Positions 34,600 through 46,134 of a stretch of DNA of 64,000 nucleotides are shown here, one piece after another. The number at the start of each line of letters is the position of its first letter. Positions within the stretch are counted from its first letter, which is position 1. The translations under genes were made by a program, and so were the position numbers. The notes under the pieces are model-generated. The model made no database searches. It saw only the letters and a program-made list of their open reading frames with translations, and had not been told where the DNA came from. This stretch comes from Nephrocerus scutellatus (taxonomy: Eukaryota > Arthropoda > Insecta > Diptera > Pipunculidae): positions 112,126,930 to 112,190,929 of the forward strand of contig OX352762.1 of assembly GCA_947095585.1 (NCBI GenBank). Reading direction: 5' to 3'.

Positions 34600-35670
34600 C
34601 TTCCGTTTTTTATGTCCCATATAGGCACTGTGGCCGGATTCCAACGCTCAGAACTTGAATTATTTGCCAACTGACTAAATTTATATACAATTTTATATAA
34701 CAAGCTGCATACTCTCTGGCTTATGCAGTGAGCAACTTTAAAGCAGATGCAGGTGCTGTACGTGTTAGGATGGCAAGACGTCGATTGCATATATATAGCA
34801 CAAAATTATAAGCACTTGAGTTATTCTAAATTTAATTTCATTATTACGTTTCAGTTGAAAATTTTCTATTTTGCTTTGTTTAATTTGGTCAGTCCACCAT
34901 CCTGATTTACCATTTGTGGTAATTACTGATGTTCATATGAATCAGTGACTTCAGTTTCAAGGCTTAAGTGTGGTTTAGAGGAAATATAACAAATTTATCG
35001 ACAACAAAATAAAATTTACTTATTAGACATGGAAGGAAATTGGAAATCGTTTTAAAGTATCTCAGCTGCAACCACTGCATAGTACTCACGCAGCTGTTGC
35101 ATGAAGATATTATTCATATCATTTTATTGATTTTCATTTAAATTTCTAAGATCGCATTTAAGTTAATAATTGTAATGTATATATTCGTACATACATAATG
35201 ATTGATTGATTGATTGTATGATAAAATTCAATTAATTTAATGAAGCACGGCCTCAGAGTGATTGTTTGATTGAATGGGTGCAATCCTACATAAGATATTC
35301 TGATAAGCACCACCCTGTCTTTTACTTATAATTGTAATTGTAATTACAATCATCGATGTGTCACATCACTATGCATTACTTGCATCTTAATGCTATTCTA
35401 TTACGACCAAGGTGTAGCTGTTACTTACTGGTCATGGTTACTCGTATTGCATTTATTAATTCGATTAAATCTCAAAATGATGATTCACATAGTAAATTAT
35501 ATATGCAATTAAATGTACGTTAACGATCATAATATACATGGGAACCAAAAGCTTGACTGTTTTAACTAATGAGATGAAATCATTTGAAAAACAAAATTCA
35601 CTTAGATCGTGCGTTGACTATAATGCATTGAATAATGTGGACATTTAGATTTTTTAAATCACAGCTTTAC
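34600..35670. other. AT-rich non-coding stretch
   Basis: Includes a GATT tetranucleotide run (35200-35217) and an ATTGTAATTGTAATTACAAT palindromic patch (35330-35350). No gene or TE core recognised. Confidence 0.45.
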
Positions 35671-36150
35671 CTTTTTAAATTCTCTATATTAACTTCGCGT
35701 CCAAATTCATTGTTTATGTGTTTATTTGCTTGTGGATATCCAAATCTTGTGATAAATTTTTAATCCACTTCCTTAATAATAATAATATTCGGCGCGACAG
35801 ACCATTGCGGTCCAAGGCCTAACTTCTCGCGACCATTTGTGCTGCGCATGTTAATTTTTGGACACAAATGACGAAGGGACCTACAATTTAAGGCAGGATC
35901 CGAACGGCGAATTGAGAAGCTTTCCGTGACAAGGTATTACTCTCGGAACGTTTGTCACCCATTCGCGAGAGGTGGGACACCATGAAAAATACTTTTGGTG
36001 TTGCTGGGATTCGAACCTGAACCTCCTGTTCAGCAGCCATGTGCACTTCCACTGAGCCACGGCGCCCACTTCGATTTTATTTAAACTTTGCACATATGTG
36101 TACCCTCGATAACAACACTTCGATCGGTCGATCGCACTTCGAAGTGGTCG
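35671..36150 (-). mobile_element. Helentron-like element, copy H4, split by a SINE
   Basis: Minus orientation. The conserved right end TTTAAATTCTCTATATTAAC and TTCGCGT appear at 35672-35700, then a CAAA-type tract, GATAAATTTTTAATCCACTT, then the SINE. After it, CTTCGATTTTATTTAAACTT and TGCACATATGTGTA resume the core unit. Joining the two flanks matches the uninterrupted order in H2 and H5. Confidence 0.75.
35772..36065 (-). repeat. tRNA-derived SINE, copy 1
   Basis: On the minus strand: GGCGCCGTGGCTCAGTGGAA (A box TGGCTCAGTGG, complement 36049-36059), then 32 bases on GGTTCGAATCCC (B box, complement 36006-36017), a ~200-bp tRNA-unrelated body, and a TATTATTATT tail. Flanking CCACTTC at 35765-35771 and 36066-36072 is a likely target-site duplication. 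It is too long and not cloverleaf-like enough to be a tRNA gene. Confidence 0.85.
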
Positions 36151-36369
36151 GGCCGCAGGTAGGGATAAAACGATATCGTCAAGGTGTCGAGTACCTCTAC
36201 TCAAAACTGGTATCAATACCTACTAGGTATCGCTAAAAATGTATCGATATCCACTCGCATGGAAAACTACCTTTATACACTGAGTTGCAAAAAAGTGGCA
36301 CAGTAATTTTGTTATAGACAAAACCCTACCCCAATTGGGTGATACTGCGACATAAAAAGATCTACTGTA

Positions 36370-38600
36370 TCTTAGGGTGTAACTAATCTAAGAGACATAC
36401 TACCTCTGTCTTTAGTGGCACAGTTTCGCAGATCTGCCGACGAATACATTAATAATAATATTCGGCGCGATAGACCATTGCGGTCCAAGCCAACAAATTT
36501 GTGTTGAGCACAACGTTTGTCAGACTTTCGCGATAAGTGGGACACAGTGAAAAATACCTTTGGTGTTACTGGGATTCGAACCACGAACCTCCTGCTCAGA
36601 TGCCATACTCTTATCCACCAAGCCACGGCACCCACGACGAATATATTGCCATGTGAAAAATACGTCTCCTTAACCAGATAAATGCTGGACAATCACAGAG
36701 AATGTGCCCGAATGTTTCATCATCCTCCGCGCAGAACCTACATTCCGTGTTTGAGCAGGCGTATATGACCTGTAAGAAAGCTAACCAGCTTTCTGATGCT
36801 TTCCTTGTCCAGATTAAGGATTTCCTTATAGGAAAAGGTCCTGATTAACCGTTGGGATTGCCTAAGCCCTGGGATATGATCCCAATCAACCAGACGAAGT
36901 CTACCTTCCCACTTATTTATCATTGCTGTAGTGGCAGCCCAGTTGAAATTTTTCCCTGTTAAGCCCTGCCAGGGATTGTAGTGCATCGTAGCAGCATTGA
37001 ACTGATTTAAAGTCCATTATGTTGGACGATAGCGATTTCAGTGCTACTTGACTATCTGAAAAGAAATAAATCGTAGGAATATGGAAATTGATGTACATAT
37101 GGTCGGAGAATGATGCCTCCTTTATTACATGCCAGTTCTGGATAGCACTGGCCATACTTACATCTGATAAAATAAGGTCCAGTAACTCTCTCCGAATGGC
37201 GTTTATGAAGGTTGCATCATTCCCCACGGTATTTATCATAATGCTTTTAGATAAGCTGTAGTTTAAAAGCATAAATCTTGTGTTGGTATCGGTGCTTTCC
37301 CAGACTAAGCGGTGAGAACTTGCATCGCATCCTACCACAAATTTTTGGCTGTGAACTGTACGAAGCTCTGCGTGTTTCTGTAGGTGGGTCTTATTCTTGT
37401 CCAGGGAAGTAGGCAGCAGTAAGCAGCAAGTGGTGCTCTTACTTCCTTTTGGTATGTGCGTCTCAAGGGAGATCGCGGTTAAGTCTCTGGAAATGAATTG
37501 ATTTAAAGAGTGGCGTCATTGGATTGCTGTCCTTGATCTCTCTTTTTCTTGAAGATTGGAGATAGTCCTTTTCTGTGTCTTTTCGTGAGAGAATCTTCTA
37601 ATCTGCGTTCCGTAGCTCTTAGACCAGTAGGCGCCTGCTATTTTTTCGTTACTTTCGTTCCTACTGTGCCGAAGGTAGATATAAAAGTTTTGGTGGTGAG
37701 GGATTTCGTCTCTTGGTTGGCATTTGCTCATGGTTTCAATCTTGGTGAGCCATGCTTTCATGTGTTCATTCGCGCATCTTACAGATAGCCATCCATATTT
37801 TAGTCTGCAGCCCAGAAAGTTGGGACTTATACCATATAAGGGGAGTTCCGCTACTGCATCCATTTTGTGGTCCTGGATCGTTGACATCAGTGCAGTCCCC
37901 AGTTTGACATCAGGAAAGCACTGGTCGGTAATAGCCTACCTGATGGCTTCCGTGATATCACTATATCGTGACATGTCTTCGATGCGCTTGCTACCATTTC
38001 TTGGCCCGGACCCGTTTTTCTATGATGCTGGATGTTTTGCCTAGGTGTGCCTATCTCGTTTTGGCTGGTTTTACGGACTAGAGTCGTTTGATCGGCTCCG
38101 TTTTATGGTCGTTGTGACAGTCCTGTTCTTGATTTTTTTTTTGACACTGAGCTAGTGCTTCGTCATGGGTGAGTTCCGTTTGTTTAAGGAAGGTCAGTCT
38201 TTTCCTGGCAGCTCCACTTAGATGTTCTCTTTAGTTCTTCTAGTCCTCAAGGTCTAAACTTACCAGTCCGTTCCTTAAGCCAGAAGAAGTTGATGTGTAC
38301 ATATTGTCCAATGATTTTGGAACGTTGAAGCTTTGTGCAGGGACTTAGTACACGGTGATGGTTGACGAGTCTGTTCCTGTTGTAATTTATGAGTTCACTT
38401 TTAGAATTAGAACCTAGGTGTTCCTTGGTATCTGACATTGGTGCATTTAAAGGAGCACCGCCCTCCGGTTTTAAATTATTTGAACTTTCCATAAGTTTCT
38501 TTAATTGAAGAAGGGAAGGTCCACCACCGCAGAGCCTCTTGCTGTAGTAAGGCCACCTAAAACCGGATGGGGCCAAGTATCTGGAATTCTGTGCTATCGA
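36370..38600 (-). pseudogene. RNase H-type non-LTR element (family A), internally deleted
   Basis: Read from 38600 down. ORF1: LSGAARKRLTFLKQTELTHD near 38215, then MDAVAELPLYGISPNFLGCR, LKYGWLSVRCANEHMKAWLT near 37850-37740. Endonuclease: MVGCDASSHRLVWESTDTNT, FINAIRRELLDLIL, NWHVIKEASFSDHMYINFH (SDH motif). Near 37075 the same frame passes straight into RNase H: IYFFSDSQVALKSLSSNIMD. Then SQRLIRTFSYKEILNLDKES and an LTGH zinc-knuckle region with TECRFC-type remains. The whole RT domain is absent. A SINE lies in the 3' part. Confidence 0.8.
36451..36635 (-). repeat. tRNA-derived SINE, copy 2, with 12-bp target duplication
   Basis: Same A box region (complement of 36615-36625), B box GGTTCGAATCCC (complement 36571-36582), body and ATT-rich tail as copy 1, but ~110 bp shorter in the body. 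It is flanked by GACGAATACATT (36439-36450) and GACGAATATATT (36636-36647), one mismatch in 12. Host sequence is the 3' end of the family A element. Confidence 0.9.
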
Positions 38601-38795
38601 CTAAAGTGTTCTCATGGCTATTCCTCCTCGGCGCACGTGTCGAACGTTCGATTGGGGATTGTTTTATCGAGGTTCTCTTCTCGTTGACTTCTCCTAGACA
38701 GGGTCACCTCGTGTAGGATGGGCGTAAAAACCATTCAACGGTCATGCAGCGAAAGGGGCTTTGTGTTGGACATGATCGTTGTCTGATCTTGGGAG

Positions 38796-39045
38796 AGTGT
38801 TTGTCTTCCTCCGTTTCTGAATTCTGATTGATGGCAAGTTTCTTGTGATATTTCTAAAAATCGTAATCACGAGATATCTCGGCCTACCCCAGGTTACGAA
38901 CCCCTTCCCACTTTTCCAGTTGATTACATTGGAATGGGAAGACAAATAAATAGACACCCACCGTATCACTTTTAGTGTTTGTCTTCCTCCGTTTCTGAAT
39001 TCTGATTGATGGCAAGTTTCTTGCGATATTTCTAAAAATCGTAAT
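38796..39045. repeat. 72-bp direct repeat, 178 bp apart
   Basis: AGTGTTTGTCTTCCTCCGTT ... AAAAATCGTAAT occurs at 38796-38867 and 38974-39045 with one visible mismatch. The intervening 106 bp is unique. Suggests a local duplication. Confidence 0.9.
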
Positions 39046-39322
39046 AAGCTTGTGTTGCCTCAACTTCCGAATCGCTGCTCGACAAAGCCAAGTCTTATTT
39101 GACTAGCACCTTCTGTCTATGCATAGCTATTCCACAGGCACAGGGGTCTTGAAAATGGATATTTTTGAGCCTAGGATGCAATAACGTTGCAACCGTTGAA
39201 TGGGTATTATAGTCTTGAAATATAGCTTGAAATCTGCGATTTAGTTCTGAGTACAAGCACAAGAGCGGCTCAAAAATTAAGAAAACACAAAAACATCTTA
39301 GTACATATGTATGTATATAAAT

Positions 39323-39328
39323 TTTATT
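39323..39328 (-). promoter_or_regulatory. Poly(A) signal for the Yellow-family gene
   Basis: TTTATT on the plus strand is AATAAA on the minus strand, about 345 bases past the stop codon. Closer candidates are weaker. It would give a ~350-base 3' untranslated region. Confidence 0.45.
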
Positions 39329-39672
39329 TCTCTTAAAACTTATCAACTTAACATTAGCATTAACAGTATCATTAAACTAAAATATTAATTAAAATAATTG
39401 TCGAATCCTATTGACTACAATAACTGAAGATGACTCCACGATAGGGGAGAACTGACATTTTTTTGGTATATTTTATGTGGTCTTGAGACAAAAACAAGTA
39501 ATGATAAGGAAATAAAAATTTTAAAAAATTTCACAAATACTGGAATTGAGGCTATGTTCAATGATTGCACTAATGAAACGATGGACGAATTAGTGATTAA
39601 GCTATTTACACAAATATCAACACTTGAAACGTCTTTTTAAGGCTATCTTCCCTCACTGAAAGATTTTCCTCT

Positions 39673-41357
39673 TTAACGTAGAAGCACTGCAATCAGCATT
39701 CCAAGTATTAGATTCATCAACACCAATGCTGACTTACGATCGTTCGCTGAATTGTAGTAGGGATCTCTTCCTTCGAGTGGATTATAAAACGGAGTTGTCG
39801 ACGAGATTCCACCGCTGGCAAACGTGGGTCCGATACTATTTCCAAAAGGTTCACTTTCAGATGGGCTAAAGTTATTCGGTCCAAGATTGCCCAGTCCAGG
39901 ATTATTCGTAAAGACATAACTCAGTCCTGCTGTTTTGGCTCGCATGATTCTGTAGTTCACCTCGTTCGGATTCAGGCGTCCAGCGACGAAATTGTGCAAT
40001 CGATTGGCCATCACATACAAGTAGCCATCCTCGTCGAAGGACATACCATCCACCCACTGGATGTACTCGTCATCCTTGGCAATTATATGTTGATTGTTGG
40101 TCGAGAAGGGTTGGAATGAGTCCCACCTGGCGATGGCATGTTCCTTCAGCAGTCCATAGTAGAGAATGCCTCGGTTGTCCATAATCATACCGTCGGTCTG
40201 TGACAGTTTCAAACCATAATCGGTGACCGCTTCGAAAACTTGTCGAGGTGTGGATCGTCGCGAGAATTCCGGATCGCGGAGTATCGATGCGGGAATCGAA
40301 TACAAGTGATAACTGGAGAGTGGTGCATAGTAGACATTTCGTTCGTAGTTCTCATTATTGGCAATGAATTTGGGTGAATTCAAAGTGAGAGTGTCGCCTG
40401 TATTGGGATTGTAGTAGGGTCCCAGCGCTATGCCATCTATGTGAATGGAGAACCTCAGACTGGTGCCGTTTACGGCGAAGTCCACAGCATTCAGGGCAGC
40501 TCTCATCGAATTCGGTTCACGCACCTTCCACGAACGATTGAGTTTCCGCGAGAAGACAACAATTCCCGGATCGGAACCGCTGTTGTCGGTGATGTAGCCA
40601 AATCCACCGTAGGCATCGTCGACGACAATTTTATTCAGATAATTCGAGCTGGGAGAAACAATCTGTTCGGGAAATTCATAACGATGGACGACGGTACCAT
40701 TGCGTTTCAAATCGAGTATTAGCAATTTTGGTGGACAGGTTCTGCTCGGACGATCTACAGGAGGGTGAAATCATTAGCGCATTGCAATTGAACTGACTAC
40801 AACAACTCACCTGGTCGTAGAGTGTGAATCCGGCCAGAATCAACGACCCACAGTAAACCATCAGCATCGATGGCGATGCCCTGGACAAACTGCATAGCGC
40901 GGCAGTCACCCTCCTTGTTCATTTCCCACGAAGGGAATGGCTCAACCAGGGGATCTGTACGTCCATTGTTATCGGGTGAGATCACCCAACCGAGTGTCGC
41001 TGGAACACCGGGCAACATTCGCGGCATGGTCAAATAGAGTCGCTGGGCGAATGCCTTTACATCGGATATAAGAACATTGCGTTCGATATATTCACCCGTT
41101 TGGCGAGCCCTACCGCGATCGTATTCATTCGCGTATGCAAAGTCAATAGTTCTCCACTCGTAGACTACACGGAACTGCCGCTCGTTGATAGAGATATCCT
41201 CGTCGACAAGTGGCACAGAGGCTCCAGTTGGTCCTGGCGGCAACTGTGGCGACGGCAGCGGTTGTGGAACACCATTAAAAAAAGTCTCCTGTCCTAGTGT
41301 AGTCGATGAAATGCCGACAAGTAAACACAAAGTGGCCAACAGCGATCTTTGATGCAT
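39673..41357 (-). CDS. Yellow/MRJP-family secreted protein (probably yellow-e type)
   Basis: Two coding exons, 41357-40811 and 40754-39673, separated by a 56-bp intron (CCAG/GTGAGT ... CTCCTGTAG/ATCG), giving 542 residues in one frame. Residues 1-23 (MHQRSLLATLCLLVGISSTT and on) are a signal peptide. The MRJP/Yellow domain follows: VVYEWRTIDFAYAN, MLPGVPATLGWVISPDNNGR, EMNKEGDCRAMQFVQGIAID, GLLWVVDSGR, YGGFGYITDNSGSDPGIVVF, LNRSWKV, QTDGMIMDNRGILYYGLL and DEDGYLYVMANRLHNF. Sequons lie at N201, N255, N278 and N477. The last ~19 residues (SALVLMNLILGMLIAVLLR) are hydrophobic, so the protein may be membrane- or GPI-anchored. Family members act in cuticle pigmentation and other secreted roles; this one's role is unknown. 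The yellow-e guess rests on the PDNNGR-type block and the length. A likely 5'-UTR acceptor (TTTATTCGCAG) ends at 41439. Confidence 0.93.
40755..40810 (-). other. Intron of the Yellow-family gene
   Basis: Donor GTGAGT at its 5' end (plus coordinate 40810 downwards) and acceptor CCTGTAG ending at 40755. Splits the Asp183 codon after its first base; 56 bp is typical of fly introns. Confidence 0.95.
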
Positions 41358-42300
41358 TGTGATACGATCCGATTGATTATTTCAAATTCCAAGATGTGGA
41401 GTTTTTTGATTGATATGTCCAGTCAGTCGTTGGTAAATCTGCGAATAAACAAATGACAAATGAGTATTTTTAATTGTTGTATATTGTTATAGTATTATTG
41501 TTATTCGTACAGCAATGCTAATCATGAGCTGAGCGACTGTGTCGAATCTGCTGTGTACAGTCAGTCGTTTAATTAATGTTTTTATTTTGCCTTACAATTT
41601 GCGCGATCAGATTGAACAAAATGATGAAAGAATCGTGAGCATTTTAATTATTACACAGCAGTTGACGAAGAGTGTCGCAAACTAAATAATTTACATATGA
41701 GTCACGCTTCACAGTTCTCGAAAAGGAAAGTACCTACTCGTAATGGCCGGCCGTAATGCCTACTGACTCTATCAGTTGCAGTTGAGATCGAAACGAATGA
41801 TACGATGATGATGAATCCCAGCAAGCAAATGAATGTAAGAACACTTACTTTGGAGCAATGTAACGTAGAATATTAAGAGGTGAGGAGATGAAATAAAAAT
41901 ACAGATGATGTGAAGCAGCCTGGGTGAAAATCAATGCATACAGCGACAGACGCGGAAGTTCTATCAATGCGTTTGGATTGCACGTATTTCAAAGAAGAAA
42001 AAATGGAAATCTGATTGCCTCCGAGATAAAAAAGATGCATGGAAAAAATTAGCAGAGCAATAAAACGGCTGCAGCAAGATCTATGGAGCGGAGATGGTAA
42101 GATATGGAGATTGCGCATTTATATACAAATTATATACAACAATTCAAGCAAGTAACGATGACTGAGTACAGGAAAAACGACGTTTGATGCAAGGCTGGAA
42201 ACCAATTTGTAGCTTTGGTTGGTTTTTGGCTTTGGTTTTTTCTGACTGACAATTTTTGACTATGTGACTATGGGTTTTCATCTGATACGAGTATTCAAGC
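41358..42300. other. 5' flank of the Yellow-family gene
   Basis: Holds the probable 5'-UTR part (41358-41438) and splice acceptor (AG complement at 41439-41440). The upstream first exon and promoter are not identified. Beyond that, no gene is recognised; the frame at 41873-42118 has no known domain. Confidence 0.5.
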
Positions 42301-42309
42301 AAAAATATG

Positions 42310-43840
42310 CAAACAGGAAAAAGAAGGGATAAAACTGAAGGCGTATGTTGATGATGTAGCGTTAGCTGTCTCAGGGAAGTACCTTAGAACGATTAATGAG
42401 GTTATGCAAAAGGTCCTCTTAATCGTAAAAGAATGGGAAAACTATAGCGGTGTGGGCGTCAACCCGAACAAGACAGAAATATAAAATTCCAACAGTTGAT
42501 CCACCAAAAGTATCTCCTTAGTTTTTGCTGATAAATCTAGATTTCTGGGCACGATCTTGGACAGGACAGAAAATTAAGCTGGAAACTAGAGATTCCACGA
42601 ATAGTGATTAAGCCGAATATCGATACCGAATATTCGGCCACGCTCTAGGCCGAAGCGCCCTTTTAAACATTTCAAAGCTCCTGGTGATGATGGGATCTTT
42701 CCAGCGCTTCTTCTGAAGGCTGAAGAAGAATCGAACTCATCCTACCGGGTATGATTACTTTATTAAGAGCCACAATTGGGGGTACATTCCTACTACAATC
42801 TCATAAATATCTCAGCGTCATCCCTATTAAACGGCTAAACTGTTCTTCTCATTTTAAGTCCACCATCAAACGCGTCACTAGGTTCTTGTGGGCCAGTAGA
42901 TGATTTTACTGCAGAACTTGGGATATAAATCCTAAAATGATACATTGGATGCATACAAATATGGTGAGCCCTAGTATAACATACGCGGCTATCGTTTGTT
43001 CTTGAATGGTCAACGGCAACTTAGTTTCAGAAGCTACAAAGAATTGTTTGTCTTGGAATAACGGGTGTCATGCGTACCTGCCCTACGACAGCACTAGAAG
43101 CTGTTGTAGGGTTTTCACCGCTGCAAATCTTCATCAGGAAGACGGCCGCCGGCCGCTAGATGCGCTATTAAGCTGCAACAAGAATACGGGTAGGTACAAA
43201 CCAGGTGACAATGTGGGACACCTGAAAATTCTTAACTCAATTCCTGAAAGAGATATGTTCTGCACAATCCCAGACATTATGGTCAGGGAGTACTGTTTCG
43301 GTAGGTTATTTGAGGTAGAAATATTGGCCCAGCAAACTAGTGCACTGGGCGCTAGAGGCCTGATCTGGTTCGCAGATGGATCGAAGATGGAAACTAGAGG
43401 AGCTGGTGTCTTTGGATCCAACAGCAAAGTCTCGATACCAATGGGAAAAAAGTCCCTCGGTTTTCCAGGCGGCACTCCAAGCCATTGAGATCTGCTGCAG
43501 GATTAACCTTAGTAGAGAAAAGATAAATTATATAAATTGTTGGGAACACAAACTTCGTCCAGCCTACTGGGAAAACGTTCCGGGACTGAGGTAATCCAAA
43601 TAATTAATCAAACCTTTTCTATAAGGAAATCCTTAATCTAAATAGGGATAGTATTAGGACGCTGGTGAGTTTTCTAACAGGTCACTGTGACTTGCGTTAT
43701 AACCTTAACAAAATTGGTGTGGGCTCAGAGACAGAATATAGGTTCTGCTCGGAAGATGTAGAGTCATCCGAGCATATTCTCTGTGAATGCCCAGCATTAA
43801 GTAAAATACGTACGTAAAATTTTCGATGAGGTATGTGAGG
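42310..43840 (+). pseudogene. RNase H-type non-LTR element (family A), RT C-terminus to tail
   Basis: RT remnant LKAYVDDVALAVSGKYL (YVDD in place of YADD) and GVGVNPNKTEI near 42335-42480; decayed thumb region; then RPLDALLSCNKN, IPDIMVREYCFGRLFEVEIL, GLIWFADGSKMETRGAGVFG, KVSIPMGKKSLGF (RNase H start). Then after a gap YKEILNLNRDSIRTLVSFLT, CDLRYNLNKIGVGSETEYRF-C and EHILCECPAL (zinc-knuckle tail). The RNase H middle (SDSQ block and VPGH) is deleted. Frames broken. Confidence 0.8.
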
Positions 43841-43849
43841 TTTTGTTGC

Positions 43850-45060
43850 ATTCGAAAACTGTACTGCTGGTCGCTAAGGATTTTCCGTGAGACAATGTAT
43901 TGCATAAGCCTACAATTTGCTATGTATTTTAGTTCCAGTATAACTCTGGAACACCTGGAGCCATTTAAACCAAACTTAGTACACATACAATTTAGAAAAA
44001 AGTACTGTGGTGGCACGACAGCATTTTCTAGGGTGGGCTGGGAAGGTGGAGACATATAATGATAATCTAAAGCGACCGATATTAGCGTCGAATCTATACG
44101 TTTTGGGGCCGGTGAGGTGAATAGTGACGGTAAGACACCACTAGCACTCTAAGTAAATTTAAAAAAAATATCTTAACAGGGACATTTAGCTGGGCATTTC
44201 TTAAAAACATAACTGACGTTAAGAGTGGCTCTTAGGGCCAAGTTTTTAGATGCGAACTATATGACTAAATATAAATAAACAACGGAGAGGAGTTTTTCCT
44301 TGTATCCTAAGAATTTACTAATTAGGTTTACAAAGTCAAAAAGCTCAGTAATTTTTTCCCAACTGAGGATGTAGTTAAGAAAAACTTTCTGAATTTTGGT
44401 TCATCTAAATATTTCCAATAACCTAATTTAAAGTATAAAGCTATAAAGTGAAGCCAGTCACCCGCCATTCATCTAATTATATGTCTTTTATACTCCTAAT
44501 GTTTATTGCTTTAATTGTTACGGAACAACTTAAGAGACTCTTGACCTTTGTTCAATAAAAAAAAAAAAACTATACAACGATAGCTCCGATAAGAAAGTCT
44601 CAGATATTTCACGAGGTATTTTCGACAAGATTTATTTACGTTTAACTGATACGATCTTTATTTATGTATTTATCTTTATTCGTTCCACTCTTTGTGTTGA
44701 AATGTTCCAGTACGTAGCTTTGCGATAAAAATAAGAAAAAGTAAAAAAAGCAGCTGGTTTAGTAAAAAAATTTTGGAAAAAAAAATCGAATGAGTTGTGA
44801 AGGTAACGAAACTGTAATGAATGCGATTTTTTGTAAAAAACTTGAAACTTTTATATCAACAAGTCAACAATTGTACATTTTCGCTTTGAAAAGATGCAAA
44901 TATTTGTAATATGAACAGCTCTAGCATGCGAGTGGTGACAAAGTGTTAATTAAGTGTTAGTTGAAAGATGCTAATTATTTTAAGCATAGTAGTAAGTGTT
45001 GATGTATATTATGTTATATACTTATAAACAGGGTGTTATAAAATTGTATCATGTTAAACT
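43850..45060. other. Non-coding stretch, no gene recognised
   Basis: CAATAAAAAAAAAAAAC at 44553-44570 could be the poly(A) end of an unrecognised retroelement. No coding domain seen. Confidence 0.4.
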
Positions 45061-45064
45061 GAGT

Positions 45065-45400
45065 ATGTTTTTTTTTAAGGGACAACGTAGAACCAGAGCT
45101 TTAATTTATTCCAATTGGCACGGGATAATGTACAAAAGAATTCTCTGGCAACAATTGGAAAAGGTCGTACCGTAGGCCCATTCTCCAACCTAACGACAAT
45201 ATCCGTGCCTCAGCTCACGGCTCTATCAGTAAACCTATCTTTAGACGTACCAATCAATTCAAAGATTCCTTCGTTAGCCGCTCAATAATTTTGTGGAATG
45301 AATTGCCCGACTCTGTGTAATCGCATTTGTATGATCTGCAGACATTTAAGACACATGTGCATAGATATTTCATCTTTTCCACTCCTTAAATGCACTCCCA
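45065..45400 (+). pseudogene. Jockey-like RT C-terminus (family B)
   Basis: Reads RRPILQPNDNIRASAHGS, ISKPIFRRTNQFKDSFVSRS, IILWNELPDSV and YDLQTFKTHVHRYFIFSTP, matching the C-terminal block at 50654-50995. Only the last ~100 codons, with shifts. Confidence 0.8.
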
Positions 45401-45479
45401 CTCGCATGCTGCGTAAGCATTATAAGGGTGCAAATCTCTTGAGCGTGTGTACATTATAGGAAAAATATATATGGGTTTT

Positions 45480-45722
45480 ATACCATAACTAGCTTTTCCC
45501 TGGCGCTCCGCCACCTGCGCACCATGCCTTAACATCACTATCACGAGAGAGGTGTACAATTGCCTAATCCTTACCAAAGCGCCACCTCGATCATATTCGT
45601 TCACCTATATTTTGTTAACACGCATATTCTGTGAAAGTTTCACCTCAATTAGCTGTCTAGTTTTTGAGTTTTAGTTTCGTATTACAAACCAACAGACATT
45701 CATTTTTATATATATAGATAAA
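45480..45722 (-). mobile_element. Helitron-like non-autonomous element
   Basis: On the minus strand it starts TATCTATATATATAAAAATG, goes on to GAATGTCTGTTGGTTTGT, and ends GGCGCCAGGGAAAAGCTAGT. This TCTATATA...CTAGT frame is a common layout of short insect Helitron-like repeats. No coding capacity. Class inferred. Confidence 0.5.
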
Positions 45723-45739
45723 AGTACGTAAAAAGCAGC

Positions 45740-45945
45740 GCAGCACAAGGCACACAGTCATTATGATGCCCGACAGTTTTTTCGTCGACTTTAGTTATTT
45801 AGTTACAAAATTGGTCACCTATGTTCACCCTGAAAGTCAATTCTATAATATTGGTGAAAGAATTGTTGGTATCGGTCCAGTAGTTTCTAAGATTACCTCC
45901 TACACACAAACCAACATTACCTCTTTATAATATTAGTATATATGA
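45740..45945 (+). repeat. Dispersed-repeat tail of uncertain class
   Basis: TATCGGTCCAGTAGTTTCTA, then ACACACAAACCAACATTACC and TATAATATTAGTATATATG form the sort of 3' tail seen on many short insect repeats. Left boundary unknown. Confidence 0.4.
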
Positions 45946-46134
45946 GCAGGCTTTCGTCATATTTTGGAAGTGGTCAGACTCCTGGGTGTAGGCTCTATAT
46001 ACGAATTTTTTATACAAATCTCATGTTTTAATGAATTTTTTAAAAAATAAAACAAGAACCGCAAAGGAAGGGGTCGGCTAAATATTTTTCTTATTTTTTC
46101 ATAAATTCTTCGGAATTTATAGAAAGTAACCTCC

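Noticed and set aside
36000..36070. tRNA gene on the minus strand
   Set aside because: A and B boxes are present, but the unit continues into a conserved ~200-bp body and ATT tail, recurs at 36451-36635 and has target duplications, so it is a SINE.
43134..43475. 113-codon minus-strand open frame
   Set aside because: Shadow of the family A element read on the plus strand.
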